Part shown: one piece after another, positions 16,135 to 22,761 of the stretch
Layout of the letters: each line of letters opens with the position of its first letter
Numbering within the stretch: the stretch's first letter is position 1
NCBI GenBank assembly: GCA_017457015.1
Contig: JAFTIG010000063.1
Location: forward strand, 1 to 28,852
Direction: 5' to 3'
DNA length: 28,852 bases
Source: Clostridia bacterium
GTDB lineage: Bacteria; Bacillota_A; Clostridia; Christensenellales; Borkfalkiaceae
Notes under the pieces: model-generated
Database searches by the model: none
What the model was told of the DNA's origin: nothing
The model's input: only the letters and a program-made list of their open reading frames with translations
Made by a program: the position numbers and the translations under genes

Positions 16135-17079
16135 TTAGTTCATATCAGGAAGGAGCGGACCAGCAAGTTCTTTTAAGAAAAAGAGTTTACCCGGTATAGT
16201 CGGTATAAAAGACGAAGTTATAAATCTAGTGGGTTTATAGCGGAGAGTCATCCAAAGGCTCATACCCTGCCACTGCATACCGCGAGATAACGCACCGTCT
16301 GCACCGCCGATAGCGTAATCGGCTTGGAACATAAGTCCCGGTCCTATAGTGTTTGCGCGGCAAGGAACGAGCGTCGTTCTAGACTTAAAAGACGTGATAG
16401 CGTTTTGTTCAATAGTCAAAGGATGAAGTTTTGCACCTATTCTATAAGGTTCTTTCTTCCAGTCTGCATCCGTATTATACTCCGAGCCGAACTGCGGTTC
16501 CCAGAAAGCGATGTGACACATTCTGCCTATTCCGTATACGAGAACGAGTTTTGCGCCTTGCGCTTTAAGTTCTGCTATCTTTTCTGGATAGGTTGGTAAA
16601 TTCTCTTTGGTTGCAAAGTTTCTATGCGATACGGGTACGGTAAGATCTCCAAGCGGATTATATAACGCCTGTTCCATTGCGTTTTGGAAGGACGCTTCGC
16701 CCGTTATGGTGTTACCTTCTGCATCTGCCCATTCGTCCATATTAAAACACCACACGTTTTTGCAACTTACCTTCCACTCTTTAAGAAAGTATACCGCCCA
16801 CTTATACATACCCATAGGACCTACGGGAAGTATAAAGGCGAGTTTTTGACCTTTTTCGTTAGCCTTTTTTATTTCGTTTGCAATTTCATGCCCCATTTTT
16901 ACGTCGAACTCTGCGACGTCTTTACACTCGATGGGTGTAAAATTATCATTCCAAAAATCTTGTTTTTCAGTGATTGATTCGGGAGCGTTTGAACAACACT
17001 TATCAATTTTTTCAAAGTCCCAACCTTCGGGATAAAACCCTTCTAACAAACTGCCTTTTACCGTTGAATTGAAATCCAT
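16135..17079 (-). CDS. Glucosamine-6-phosphate deaminase-like protein with an altered active site
   Basis: 314-aa protein of the NagB / 6-phosphogluconolactonase fold, longer than NagB (about 240-270). NagB features kept are [10 protein letters not shown] (phosphate loop), FNMDEW at 112-117 (NMDEY, with the catalytic Asp72 of E. coli NagB) and [13 protein letters not shown] at 183-195. The last motif is GIGADGHIAFNEP in NagB: the ring-opening His and Glu are kept, but the Asp (141 in E. coli) is Met187 and the Asn before the Glu is Trp. C-terminal Thr/Phe-rich segments complete the fold. It follows the PIG-L deacetylase by 72 nt, which suggests deacetylation then isomerisation/deamination of an amino sugar. 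Because of the substitutions I do not assign the exact reaction. Confidence 0.78.
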   Translation of the reverse strand: MDFNSTVKGSLLEGFYPEGWDFEKIDKCCSNAPESITEKQDFWNDNFTPIECKDVAEFDVKMGHEIANEIKKANEKGQKLAFILPVGPMGMYKWAVYFLKEWKVSCKNVWCFNMDEWADAEGNTITGEASFQNAMEQALYNPLGDLTVPVSHRNFATKENLPTYPEKIAELKAQGAKLVLVYGIGRMCHIAFWEPQFGSEYNTDADWKKEPYRIGAKLHPLTIEQNAITSFKSRTTLVPCRANTIGPGLMFQADYAIGGADGALSRGMQWQGMSLWMTLRYKPTRFITSSFIPTIPGKLFFLKELAGPLLPDMN

Positions 17080-17111
17080 AATCGTTTTCTCCTAACGTTT
17101 TTATTAATATT

Positions 17112-17141
17112 AATACGGTCAACTCAATATTTCACCGTATT
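17112..17141 (-). other. Stem-loop between PIG-L and NagB-like genes
   Basis: Perfect 8-bp inverted repeat AATACGGT...ACCGTATT with a 14-nt loop, followed on the minus strand by AT-rich sequence without a proper T-run. It may be a weak terminator or an mRNA-stability hairpin within the operon; an operator is also possible. Confidence 0.4.
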
Positions 17142-17151
17142 TTAAAAGTCT

Positions 17152-17877
17152 TTACTCTGGCAATAAACGCTTTGCCGTTCCCTTTAAGTACACTTGGCAT
17201 TGTTTAAAGCCTTCGGCGTAATCTACACCGCATTGATAACCGCGATAACGCGAACACGTTCTTACCATATCGCAAAAATCTATGTGGTCGTGATCTCTCA
17301 TCCATACTATTTGACTTTCGTGACAATTAAGCATATCTATCTTTAAGTCGATAGTTTCAGTAACGTCAACGTACATAGTCGGGTTAAAGTTTACCCCTGT
17401 CAAAGTATCCATATAATATATAGGGACGAGTTTTGCCGGCGTGTCGTCTTTGGTATAGTTGTGCACGCTACACTTATAGTTTGGAAGCGTTGCAGTAAAA
17501 CTTGCGTCAAAAACGAGTTTACTTACCGACGTGTGATCGGGCATATAATCGTCGGGATCGTGCGTGATGATTAAATCAGGGTTTGCGTAACGGATTACGT
17601 CCACCATCTTGTCGCGAGCCAAACGGTTGTTTTCATAAATTTCAAGGTCGTTAAAGCCACCCCAAATAACTTCTATTCCTGCAAGGCTACCCGCTTTCTT
17701 GGCTTCGTTAGCACGCATTACTTTAAGTTCTTCAGGCGGAATTACAACGTGCCCTAAATTACCGCTGGACGCATGGCATACTATAACGGTATCCCCACGC
17801 TTAACACATTTAGCCAACGTTCCAGAACACGCGATTTCTATATCATCGGGGTGAGCCCCTATTGCTAATATTCTCAT
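17152..17877 (-). CDS. PIG-L (LmbE) family N-deacetylase
   Basis: 241-aa zinc-dependent deacetylase of the PIG-L/LmbE family, which removes N-acetyl groups from GlcNAc-type substrates. Visible signatures are IGAHPDDIEIACSGTLAKCVKRGDTV at the N-terminus (HPDD, zinc ligands and catalytic Asp), THDPDDYMPDHTSVSKLV (zinc ligand His) and CHESQ. No signal peptide, so it acts in the cytoplasm. It is first in an operon with the NagB-like gene, has its own promoter (17907-17935) and an AAGGA site, and is divergent from an AraC regulator that probably controls it. Confidence 0.9.
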   Translation of the reverse strand: MRILAIGAHPDDIEIACSGTLAKCVKRGDTVIVCHASSGNLGHVVIPPEELKVMRANEAKKAGSLAGIEVIWGGFNDLEIYENNRLARDKMVDVIRYANPDLIITHDPDDYMPDHTSVSKLVFDASFTATLPNYKCSVHNYTKDDTPAKLVPIYYMDTLTGVNFNPTMYVDVTETIDLKIDMLNCHESQIVWMRDHDHIDFCDMVRTCSRYRGYQCGVDYAEGFKQCQVYLKGTAKRLLPE

Positions 17878-17906
17878 ATTCTATTCCTTGTTTTGTTTTT
17901 TCTTTT

Positions 17907-17935
17907 ATTTTACTATTAAATTAATTAAATGGCAA
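17907..17935 (-). promoter_or_regulatory. Promoter of the PIG-L/NagB-like operon
   Basis: -35 TTGCCA at 17930-17935 and -10 TAAAAT at 17907-17912 with a 17-nt spacer, followed by an AAGGA ribosome site before the PIG-L ATG. The promoter is back-to-back with the AraC promoter, about 36 bp apart. Confidence 0.6.
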
Positions 17936-17971
17936 TGTCTTTTAATATATAAAAAGAGTAAAATAATATAC

Positions 17972-18000
17972 TTGTAAAAAATTTAATATTGTGTTATACT
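17972..18000 (+). promoter_or_regulatory. AraC regulator promoter, apparently leaderless
   Basis: -35 TTGTAA at 17972-17977, 17-nt spacer, -10 TATACT at 17995-18000 with a TG-like extension nearby. Six bases separate the -10 box from the ATG at 18007, and no ribosome binding site is present. Confidence 0.7.
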
Positions 18001-18006
18001 CTATTT

Positions 18007-18885
18007 ATGAATAAATATTTTAAGCATAAACTACAAAATTTGTTACTTATAAGTAAAATAGTTACCGTACATTACGCAAAACTTGATAAACATTTTGCCT
18101 ACACTAGAGAATCACACGATTTTTGGGAAATTATTTTTGCCGAAAAGGACAATTTAATTTGCCGTTTAGACGATAAAACTATAACTCTTAAAGACGGGGA
18201 AATTTATTTTCATAAGCCTAACGAAGCGCATTTACACCAAGCGGACGGAATTAACGCCCCGACGATATTTATAGCGTCCTTCGTTTGTCACTCGCCCGCT
18301 ATGCGGTTTTTTGAAAATAGAATAGTAAAACTTAACAAACGGCAAATAAGATACGTGCACGAAATAGTTGAAGAAGCGAAAAAAACTTTTAATATCCCTT
18401 TCTTTAACCCCGATATGAAAAAAATGGAACTATTACCGCACCCAACGTTAGGCGGTGAACAGTTGATCAAAAACCATTTAGAACTTCTACTTATAGACGT
18501 CATGCGTTCACTTACCGAAACTGAATACGGCAACTCTTTATTTTTTTCTATTAACGAGCGCATTGATAAATTTGTTAGCGACGTAATTAAAATCTTAAAC
18601 GACAACGTTTACGGTAAACTTTCTATTTCCGACGTTTGCAAAAAAATTAATTATAGCAAGGCTTACGTATTTAAGAATTTTAAGGCCGTTACGGGAAAAA
18701 GCGTTATGGAATATTACTCGGAAATTAAAATTGCACAGGCAAAAAAGTTACTATATAGTGAAGATTTATCTATAAAAGAAATTTCCGAAAAATTGTGTTT
18801 TGATACACCCAACTATTTTACTAAATCATTTAAAAAAGCAACGGGCGTTACCCCTACAGAATATAAAAAACGCGCATCTATTTGA
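18007..18885 (+). CDS. AraC-family transcriptional regulator (amino-sugar module)
   Basis: 292-aa regulator. The N-terminal part (about 20-110) is a cupin-like sensor (SHDFWEIIFAEKDNLICRLDD, then IYFHKPNEAHLHQAD). The C-terminal part (about 190-290) is a double helix-turn-helix AraC domain: KLSISDVCKKINYSKAYVFKNFKAVTGKSVMEYYSEIKIAQAKKLL, then LSIKEISEKLCFDTPNYFTKSFKKATGVTPTEYK. A TTG 18 nt upstream could extend it, but it lies within the promoter -10 region; ATG 18007 is chosen. It is divergent from the PIG-L/NagB-like operon and likely regulates it in response to a sugar. Confidence 0.92.
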   Translation: MNKYFKHKLQNLLLISKIVTVHYAKLDKHFAYTRESHDFWEIIFAEKDNLICRLDDKTITLKDGEIYFHKPNEAHLHQADGINAPTIFIASFVCHSPAMRFFENRIVKLNKRQIRYVHEIVEEAKKTFNIPFFNPDMKKMELLPHPTLGGEQLIKNHLELLLIDVMRSLTETEYGNSLFFSINERIDKFVSDVIKILNDNVYGKLSISDVCKKINYSKAYVFKNFKAVTGKSVMEYYSEIKIAQAKKLLYSEDLSIKEISEKLCFDTPNYFTKSFKKATGVTPTEYKKRASI

Positions 18886-18895
18886 TGCGCGTTTT
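18867..18895. terminator. Bidirectional terminator between convergent AraC and YjbQ genes
   Basis: Perfect 12-bp stem AAAACGCGCATC/GATGCGCGTTTT with a 5-nt loop, T-rich on both strands. It overlaps the last codons of the AraC gene and lies just past the YjbQ stop at 18914. Confidence 0.85.
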
Positions 18896-18913
18896 AATTT
18901 ATAAGTTATAAAC

Positions 18914-19534
18914 TTATCTTTGTTGTTGGAGATCGTAGTGGATATCGTAAGCCTTTTCTTCTTCAGTGAATTTACGCTTGGTGTCAATAACCTTGCCGTC
19001 GTTCCACTTTCTATCAGCAACGTCTTCTGCAGTACCCATAACGGTAACGTTAACTTGTCTACGACGAGCAATAACGTGATCCCAGTCAATGAAGTAGATG
19101 TGTGCAAACAAGCCAAGGTCGAGTTTGCCGTCTTTAATCGTTAAGGTTTCGCTTCTGCCAAAGAATACGCTACGAAGGTGACCGTCGGTGTTCATTGACG
19201 AATAGTCGCCGGGTTCGTTAACGTGTCTGCCGTATTGAGCGTGGATAGGACCGGGATGACGATATTGATGTTCTTCAGCAAAGTCGGGGATCATCTTTCT
19301 CATGATGTCCAAAAGGTCGTGTTGAAGATATTCAAGGTCAAATGAATCGATATCGTGTGAACATTCTTGAACCATTACGGAACAAGTGGTGTGGTGAGAT
19401 ACGATTGCAACCGTACCATTCTTAACGCCAGAAGCTTCTACTATTTCAAGAATTTCTTTTCTGATGTCGTGGAAAGTAGGTATCCAACCTCTTGATTGAA
19501 GTTCGATTTCTTTTTGGAAAATTTTGAATTCCAT
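18914..19534 (-). CDS. YjbQ/UPF0047 family protein with C-terminal extension
   Basis: 206-aa member of the YjbQ (UPF0047) family; E. coli YjbQ is reported to have secondary thiamine-phosphate synthase activity, but the physiological role is open. Conserved parts are VSHHTTCSVMVQE (about 45-57), a His-rich middle (EEHQYRHPGPIHAQYGRH), DGHLRSVFFGRSETLTIKDGKLDLG and RRRQVNVTVMG. Typical members are about 130-140 aa; here a Pro/His insertion and about 40 extra C-terminal residues (DVADRKWNDGKVIDTKRKF onward) are added. It is the last gene of the SIS-deacetylase-TIM operon, separated from TIM by a 238-nt spacer carrying a duplicated segment. It has an AAAGGAG site. Confidence 0.85.
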   Translation of the reverse strand: MEFKIFQKEIELQSRGWIPTFHDIRKEILEIVEASGVKNGTVAIVSHHTTCSVMVQECSHDIDSFDLEYLQHDLLDIMRKMIPDFAEEHQYRHPGPIHAQYGRHVNEPGDYSSMNTDGHLRSVFFGRSETLTIKDGKLDLGLFAHIYFIDWDHVIARRRQVNVTVMGTAEDVADRKWNDGKVIDTKRKFTEEEKAYDIHYDLQQQR

Positions 19535-19607
19535 GGTGTTTTTCTCCTTTATAATAAATATATTTTTTTATTTTTTACCCTTTCGGGATTTTTACATTTT
19601 TTAATTG

Positions 19608-19635
19608 ACGCAGTATTGCGCAGTTTATTTACCTT
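19608..19635. repeat. 28-bp direct repeat, distal copy
   Basis: Matches 19756-19783 at 27 of 28 positions, offset 148 bp. The other copy spans the stop codon of the TIM gene, so this one is a duplicated 3' end of that gene. Confidence 0.9.
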
Positions 19636-19755
19636 TACTTATATACGTTTAGTCAGTTACTCGCCAAGGTGAAGAAACAAGCAAGACAAGGCTCGACCGA
19701 GCAAAAGGATGAGATTAACCTTGTTGGTTATCGAAGTCTTTTGCGAGTGGCAGTA
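19636..19755. mobile_element. Small insertion-like structured segment between 28-bp repeats
   Basis: 120 bp flanked by the 28-bp direct repeats. It contains inverted ACTCGC (19659-19664) and GCGAGT (19743-19748) close to its ends, a tight GCTCG-AC-CGAGC hairpin and an AACC/GGTT hairpin inside. No protein is encoded. It resembles a MITE-type or palindromic intergenic element, but 28 bp is long for a target-site duplication, so a tandem duplication followed by divergence is an alternative. Confidence 0.4.
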
Positions 19756-19783
19756 ACGCAGTATTGCGCAGTTTATTTGCCTT
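19756..19783. repeat. 28-bp direct repeat, proximal copy at the TIM stop codon
   Basis: Includes the last codons and TAA stop of the TIM gene (19773-19775). One base differs from the copy at 19608-19635. Confidence 0.9.
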
Positions 19784-20477
19784 GACGTTCGTCGTATGCA
19801 CGGCGAACTGCTGCTATCATTTCTTCTGCAAGGGCTAAAGGATCTGCTGCCTTTGCTATTGCGGAAGAACAACCTGACGCTGAAGAACCTGCTTTGATAA
19901 TATTATAACAGTCTTCACCTTTAGAGATACCTGCTGACGGGAAAGGTCTTATATCGGGATTGATTTCTCTAATAACCTTAATAACTTCGTCAACGTATTC
20001 TTTGTCTGCAGGCTTGCCCGTACCGATAAGTTCGGTGGGTTCTGCCACTAATATGTTAGGTCCAAGTTTTGCGATTGCCTTAACTTCTTCAATGCTATCC
20101 GCGCAAACCATAGTTGCAAGACCGAGTTCATCTGCGCGCTTGATTGCCGCTTCTATTTCAGGGAGAGTAAGCTTTCTTTCCGCGTGGTTGAGCATAACGC
20201 CGACTGCCCCTGCAGCCTTGACCGCTTCGGGAAGGGTTTTGCCCATTCCACGACCGACTGGAATGCTGTCCATGTGTTGCGAATAAACGTGAACTCTCTT
20301 TACGTTTCTTGCAATATTATAAATTTCCGTATCTGGGATATCTAAAACGACGTCAACGTCGTATTTTTCCGCAAGTTTATCGAGTCCCTTTGCCATGTTT
20401 AGCAAAGTTTCACCGTACATATAACATTTAGGACCGTATTCAAAAAACGGCTCGCTTAACTTATAATCTTTTACCAT
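19773..20477 (-). CDS. Archaeal-type triosephosphate isomerase family protein
   Basis: 234-aa TIM-barrel isomerase of the short, archaeal-like TPI subgroup. Catalytic positions are recognisable: Lys17 (GPKCY, aligned with NFKTY), His98 (LNHAERKL, aligned with LNHSENR) and Glu146 (VAEPTELIGTG, aligned with VEPPELIGTG). The phosphate loop is SAGISKGED, then GCSSAIAKAADP. The Asn preceding the catalytic Lys is replaced by Gly and the Ser after His by Ala, so it may act on a substrate other than dihydroxyacetone phosphate/glyceraldehyde 3-phosphate. It lies 12 nt after the polysaccharide deacetylase gene, in a sugar operon rather than a glycolytic one. That supports a specialised isomerase (inference). 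Confidence 0.85.
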   Translation of the reverse strand: MVKDYKLSEPFFEYGPKCYMYGETLLNMAKGLDKLAEKYDVDVVLDIPDTEIYNIARNVKRVHVYSQHMDSIPVGRGMGKTLPEAVKAAGAVGVMLNHAERKLTLPEIEAAIKRADELGLATMVCADSIEEVKAIAKLGPNILVAEPTELIGTGKPADKEYVDEVIKVIREINPDIRPFPSAGISKGEDCYNIIKAGSSASGCSSAIAKAADPLALAEEMIAAVRRAYDERQGK

Positions 20478-20489
20478 AATTATTTCTCC

Positions 20490-21326
20490 TTAATTAAATA
20501 ACTTTATCGTTTCGCCGGATTTTACTACGACGTTTTTACCATCAACGAGTAAATATATATCTTTGAGCGTCGGATTGTAAACAGTACTGCCGTCTGCTGA
20601 ATATATTAAACTCTCATACGCTTTGACGTAATCGTAAATTTCAATATTAGTTGCAAGATAAACGTCTTGCGCTTGCGATACTCGCTTTGCAAAATTTTCT
20701 ATAATACACCAACTGTTAGCGTCGTTAAACTCGTAACTATGCCCCCAAAGATAAAATAGAATGGGCTCTTTTCTAAACGCTTTATCGGGCTCTGCCGTCA
20801 AAAAGGTTTCTAGTAGTTCCATTAGTTTAGGATAATCGTGATGGCAAGTAGGTTTGAGCCTTAACCAGTCTGTCGGCATATCAAACGTTAACGTACTCTC
20901 TATCGTTCTGCCGTATACGATACCTATCTTTTTTAAGACGTCGATAACTTCGTCGTTATAATCGCCACAAGCATACGCCATACCGCGAGCGAATACGCCG
21001 AATTCCTTTTCAATATTTATCCTATCGTTTAAGAGTTCGCTTATCGCCACCGGCAAAGGAATTTTTGACGGCCACAAGTGATATTCGCCGTGAACGGCAA
21101 CTTCCATACCGCTACCGTTATAAAGTTCTATCGCCTGTACTTTGGTTAAATGCCTTGCATCGCAACCAAAAAGCGAACTATTTACGTTGAATGTGCCTTT
21201 AAGCCCGTACTTTTGCATTATCTCTATAAGCGTTTTATCGTAAATTACCGCGTCGTCGTAGGAAAGCGTCAACGCTTTTGACTTCCACTCGGGAAAGCGC
21301 ATATAAATATGAGAATATTTAGTCAT
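20490..21326 (-). CDS. Polysaccharide deacetylase (NodB-homology) family protein
   Basis: 278-aa carbohydrate esterase 4-like protein. Motif 1 is ALTLSYDDAVIYD (residues about 17-29), with the Asp pair that binds zinc and acts as base. Motif 2 is VAVHGEYH with the HxxxH zinc ligands. GTFNVNSSLFG and MAYACGDYNDEVIDVLKKIGI follow as in the family. There is no signal peptide, so it works inside the cell or on a soluble sugar. It starts 4 nt after the SIS gene stop and ends 12 nt before the TIM gene. The preceding position in an operon with sugar-phosphate enzymes suggests a small acetylated sugar rather than cell wall as substrate (inference). Confidence 0.88.
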   Translation of the reverse strand: MTKYSHIYMRFPEWKSKALTLSYDDAVIYDKTLIEIMQKYGLKGTFNVNSSLFGCDARHLTKVQAIELYNGSGMEVAVHGEYHLWPSKIPLPVAISELLNDRINIEKEFGVFARGMAYACGDYNDEVIDVLKKIGIVYGRTIESTLTFDMPTDWLRLKPTCHHDYPKLMELLETFLTAEPDKAFRKEPILFYLWGHSYEFNDANSWCIIENFAKRVSQAQDVYLATNIEIYDYVKAYESLIYSADGSTVYNPTLKDIYLLVDGKNVVVKSGETIKLFN

Positions 21327-21330
21327 AAAA

Positions 21331-21936
21331 TTAAAACAACGCTTTATCGTTTAATCTTTCACCGACCGCACCGCCGGGGTGTGTTACGGCAAACTGTTCT
21401 ATTTGGAAATTAGTTTCTTCTAAAACTGCCGTTTGGAGAGCGTGCACCAACATACAAAGTGCAGTTGAAGAAGTAGTGCCTTGTGCGTTATATCTGTCGC
21501 ACTCTCTATTTACGTATTGTTTAATAACTGCGTCTGCACCGAGTGCGAGCGGAGATTCTAAATTTTCAGTAATAGATATAATCTTTACGCCTTTCTTTTT
21601 ACAGATGTCAAGGATAGGCAATAATTCTTTCGTTTTTCCGCCGCGTGATGCAAACACCATTACGTCACCTGCTTTAAAGTAACCCGTGCCACCGTGAACC
21701 GCTTCTGCAGGTGAAACGAACTTACAGGGCTGATCAATACAGCACATAAGGTGTGAAAAATGTTGCATAATTATACCGGAGTGACCACAACCCGTAGTTC
21801 CGATGCGCTCTGCTTTTATAAGAAGGTCTACAGCCTTTGAGAACTGCTCCTCGTCGAAATACTCCCACATCTTTTCTATACATTCGGATTCAGTTCTATA
21901 CGCATCCTTTACCCACTTTAACGTTTCCTGTTTCAT
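21331..21936 (-). CDS. SIS-domain sugar-phosphate isomerase-like protein
   Basis: 201-aa single SIS-domain protein similar to the KpsF/GutQ isomerase group. The sugar-binding loops are RIGTTGCGHSGIIMQHFSHLM (about 44-64) and VMVFASRGGKTKELLPILDICKKKGVKIISITEN (about 92-125), with the C-terminal HPGGAVGERL typical of KpsF. CBS domains are absent. The usual SxSGET loop is SRGGKT here. First gene of its operon, with a strong promoter at 21975-22003. It probably isomerises a phosphorylated sugar feeding the downstream enzymes; substrate unknown. Confidence 0.88.
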   Translation of the reverse strand: MKQETLKWVKDAYRTESECIEKMWEYFDEEQFSKAVDLLIKAERIGTTGCGHSGIIMQHFSHLMCCIDQPCKFVSPAEAVHGGTGYFKAGDVMVFASRGGKTKELLPILDICKKKGVKIISITENLESPLALGADAVIKQYVNRECDRYNAQGTTSSTALCMLVHALQTAVLEETNFQIEQFAVTHPGGAVGERLNDKALF

Positions 21937-21974
21937 AAAGCACCTACCTTGATTAAAAATTCACTATCTTAAAA

Positions 21975-22003
21975 AGTATATCACGGATAGAAAATAATGT
22001 CAA
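21975..22003 (-). promoter_or_regulatory. Promoter of the SIS-deacetylase-TIM-YjbQ operon
   Basis: Consensus -35 TTGACA at 21998-22003, 17-nt spacer, -10 TATACT at 21975-21980, with a leader of about 30 nt and an AAGGTAGGTG ribosome site. Confidence 0.8.
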
Positions 22004-22040
22004 TTTTTTTCTATACTTAAAGGACATTTAATACGCTTAT

Positions 22041-22670
22041 TTATTTGCAATTTAATATCTTTTCATTATACAAGTCCATCCATTCGTCGGCAATCAATCT
22101 TGCTCCTGCAATATTCGGATGAACTCCGTCGTAAAGATAATCTATAGCATTTCCGTTATTTGCTGCGTCGTCAAACTTTTCTTGCAACGGCAAAAACTCC
22201 AAACCGTATTTTTCTGAAAGCGCTTTGACCGCCTTTGCATATTCTTTTACTTCAAGAAATCTTTCATATTCCGTTTCAGTTGCAGCACCCTTTAACACAA
22301 AAGGCTCGCAAAGTATAATTTTGACGTTTGGTAAAACTTTAAGCGTGTCTTGTATAAGCATATCGTATATCTTAATAAACCTATCAAGTTCTACGCCGTT
22401 TTTATTTGCTATCTCGTGTCAAACGTCGTTTACACCGATTAAAATGCTTAAAACGTCGGGTTGTAAGTTCCACACGTCGTACTTTATGCGCGCATACAAA
22501 TCAACCACTCTATTGCCACTTATACCGCGATTTATTATTTCTACAGACGGATCTTGCCTTTTAATATCGCCTGCTACAAAAAACACGTATCCGTTACCCT
22601 TGAACACGTTATCCTGTTCTCTATTTCTACCCATATCGGTAATCGAATCACCAAAAAACAATACTTTCAT
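22041..22670 (-). pseudogene. SGNH/GDSL hydrolase interrupted by an in-frame UGA
   Basis: One continuous frame of 210 codons broken by a single TGA at 22419-22421. Upstream part (83 aa): MKVLFFGDSITDMG (block I nucleophile Ser in GDS), RGISGNRVVDL (block II Gly) and ILIGVNDV (block III GxND). After the stop the same frame continues HEIANKNGVELDRF and on to VHPNIAGARLIADEW (block V DGVHP with Asp and His). Related SGNH esterases have Trp-His after GVNDV, so TGA replaces TGG. Without readthrough the protein lacks the catalytic Asp/His and would be inactive. It would be an acetyl-esterase of glycan breakdown. It has its own promoter and AGGAG site and lies next to the frameshifted fucI. Confidence 0.85.
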
Positions 22671-22688
22671 TTCTTTCTCCTAAAAAAC

Positions 22689-22716
22689 AAAACGATAAAC
22701 TTTTGCTTACCGTTTT
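22689..22716 (-). terminator. Terminator after fucI, overlapping the SGNH gene start point
   Basis: A 10-bp stem AAAACGGTAA/TTTATCGTTTT-type with a G-U pair and short loop, followed by GTTTTTT on the minus strand and then directly by the AGGAG site of the SGNH gene. The promoter at 22717-22745 would start RNA inside the left arm. Confidence 0.75.
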
Positions 22717-22745
22717 ATTGTACAATAAATTTATAATTTAGTCAA
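22717..22745 (-). promoter_or_regulatory. Promoter of the SGNH hydrolase gene
   Basis: -35 TTGACT at 22740-22745, 17-nt spacer, -10 TACAAT at 22717-22722, expected start near 22710. Confidence 0.7.
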
Positions 22746-22761
22746 TCTTAAATTTAATATA

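Noticed and set aside
19574..19600. Terminator between TIM and YjbQ (CCCGAAAGGG)
   Set aside because: The stem is only three to four base pairs with an AT-rich surround; too weak to call.
19657..19872. 71-codon minus-strand frame over the TIM end
   Set aside because: It overlaps the TIM gene out of frame and crosses the 28-bp repeats and hairpins, with no start context; it is a shadow frame.
22041..22670. Genome-wide recoding of UGA as Trp
   Set aside because: The MBL gene ends at a TGA exactly at the hemZ overlap, the first AraC gene ends in TGA inside its terminator, and TGG is used for Trp in all other genes, so UGA is read as stop here.
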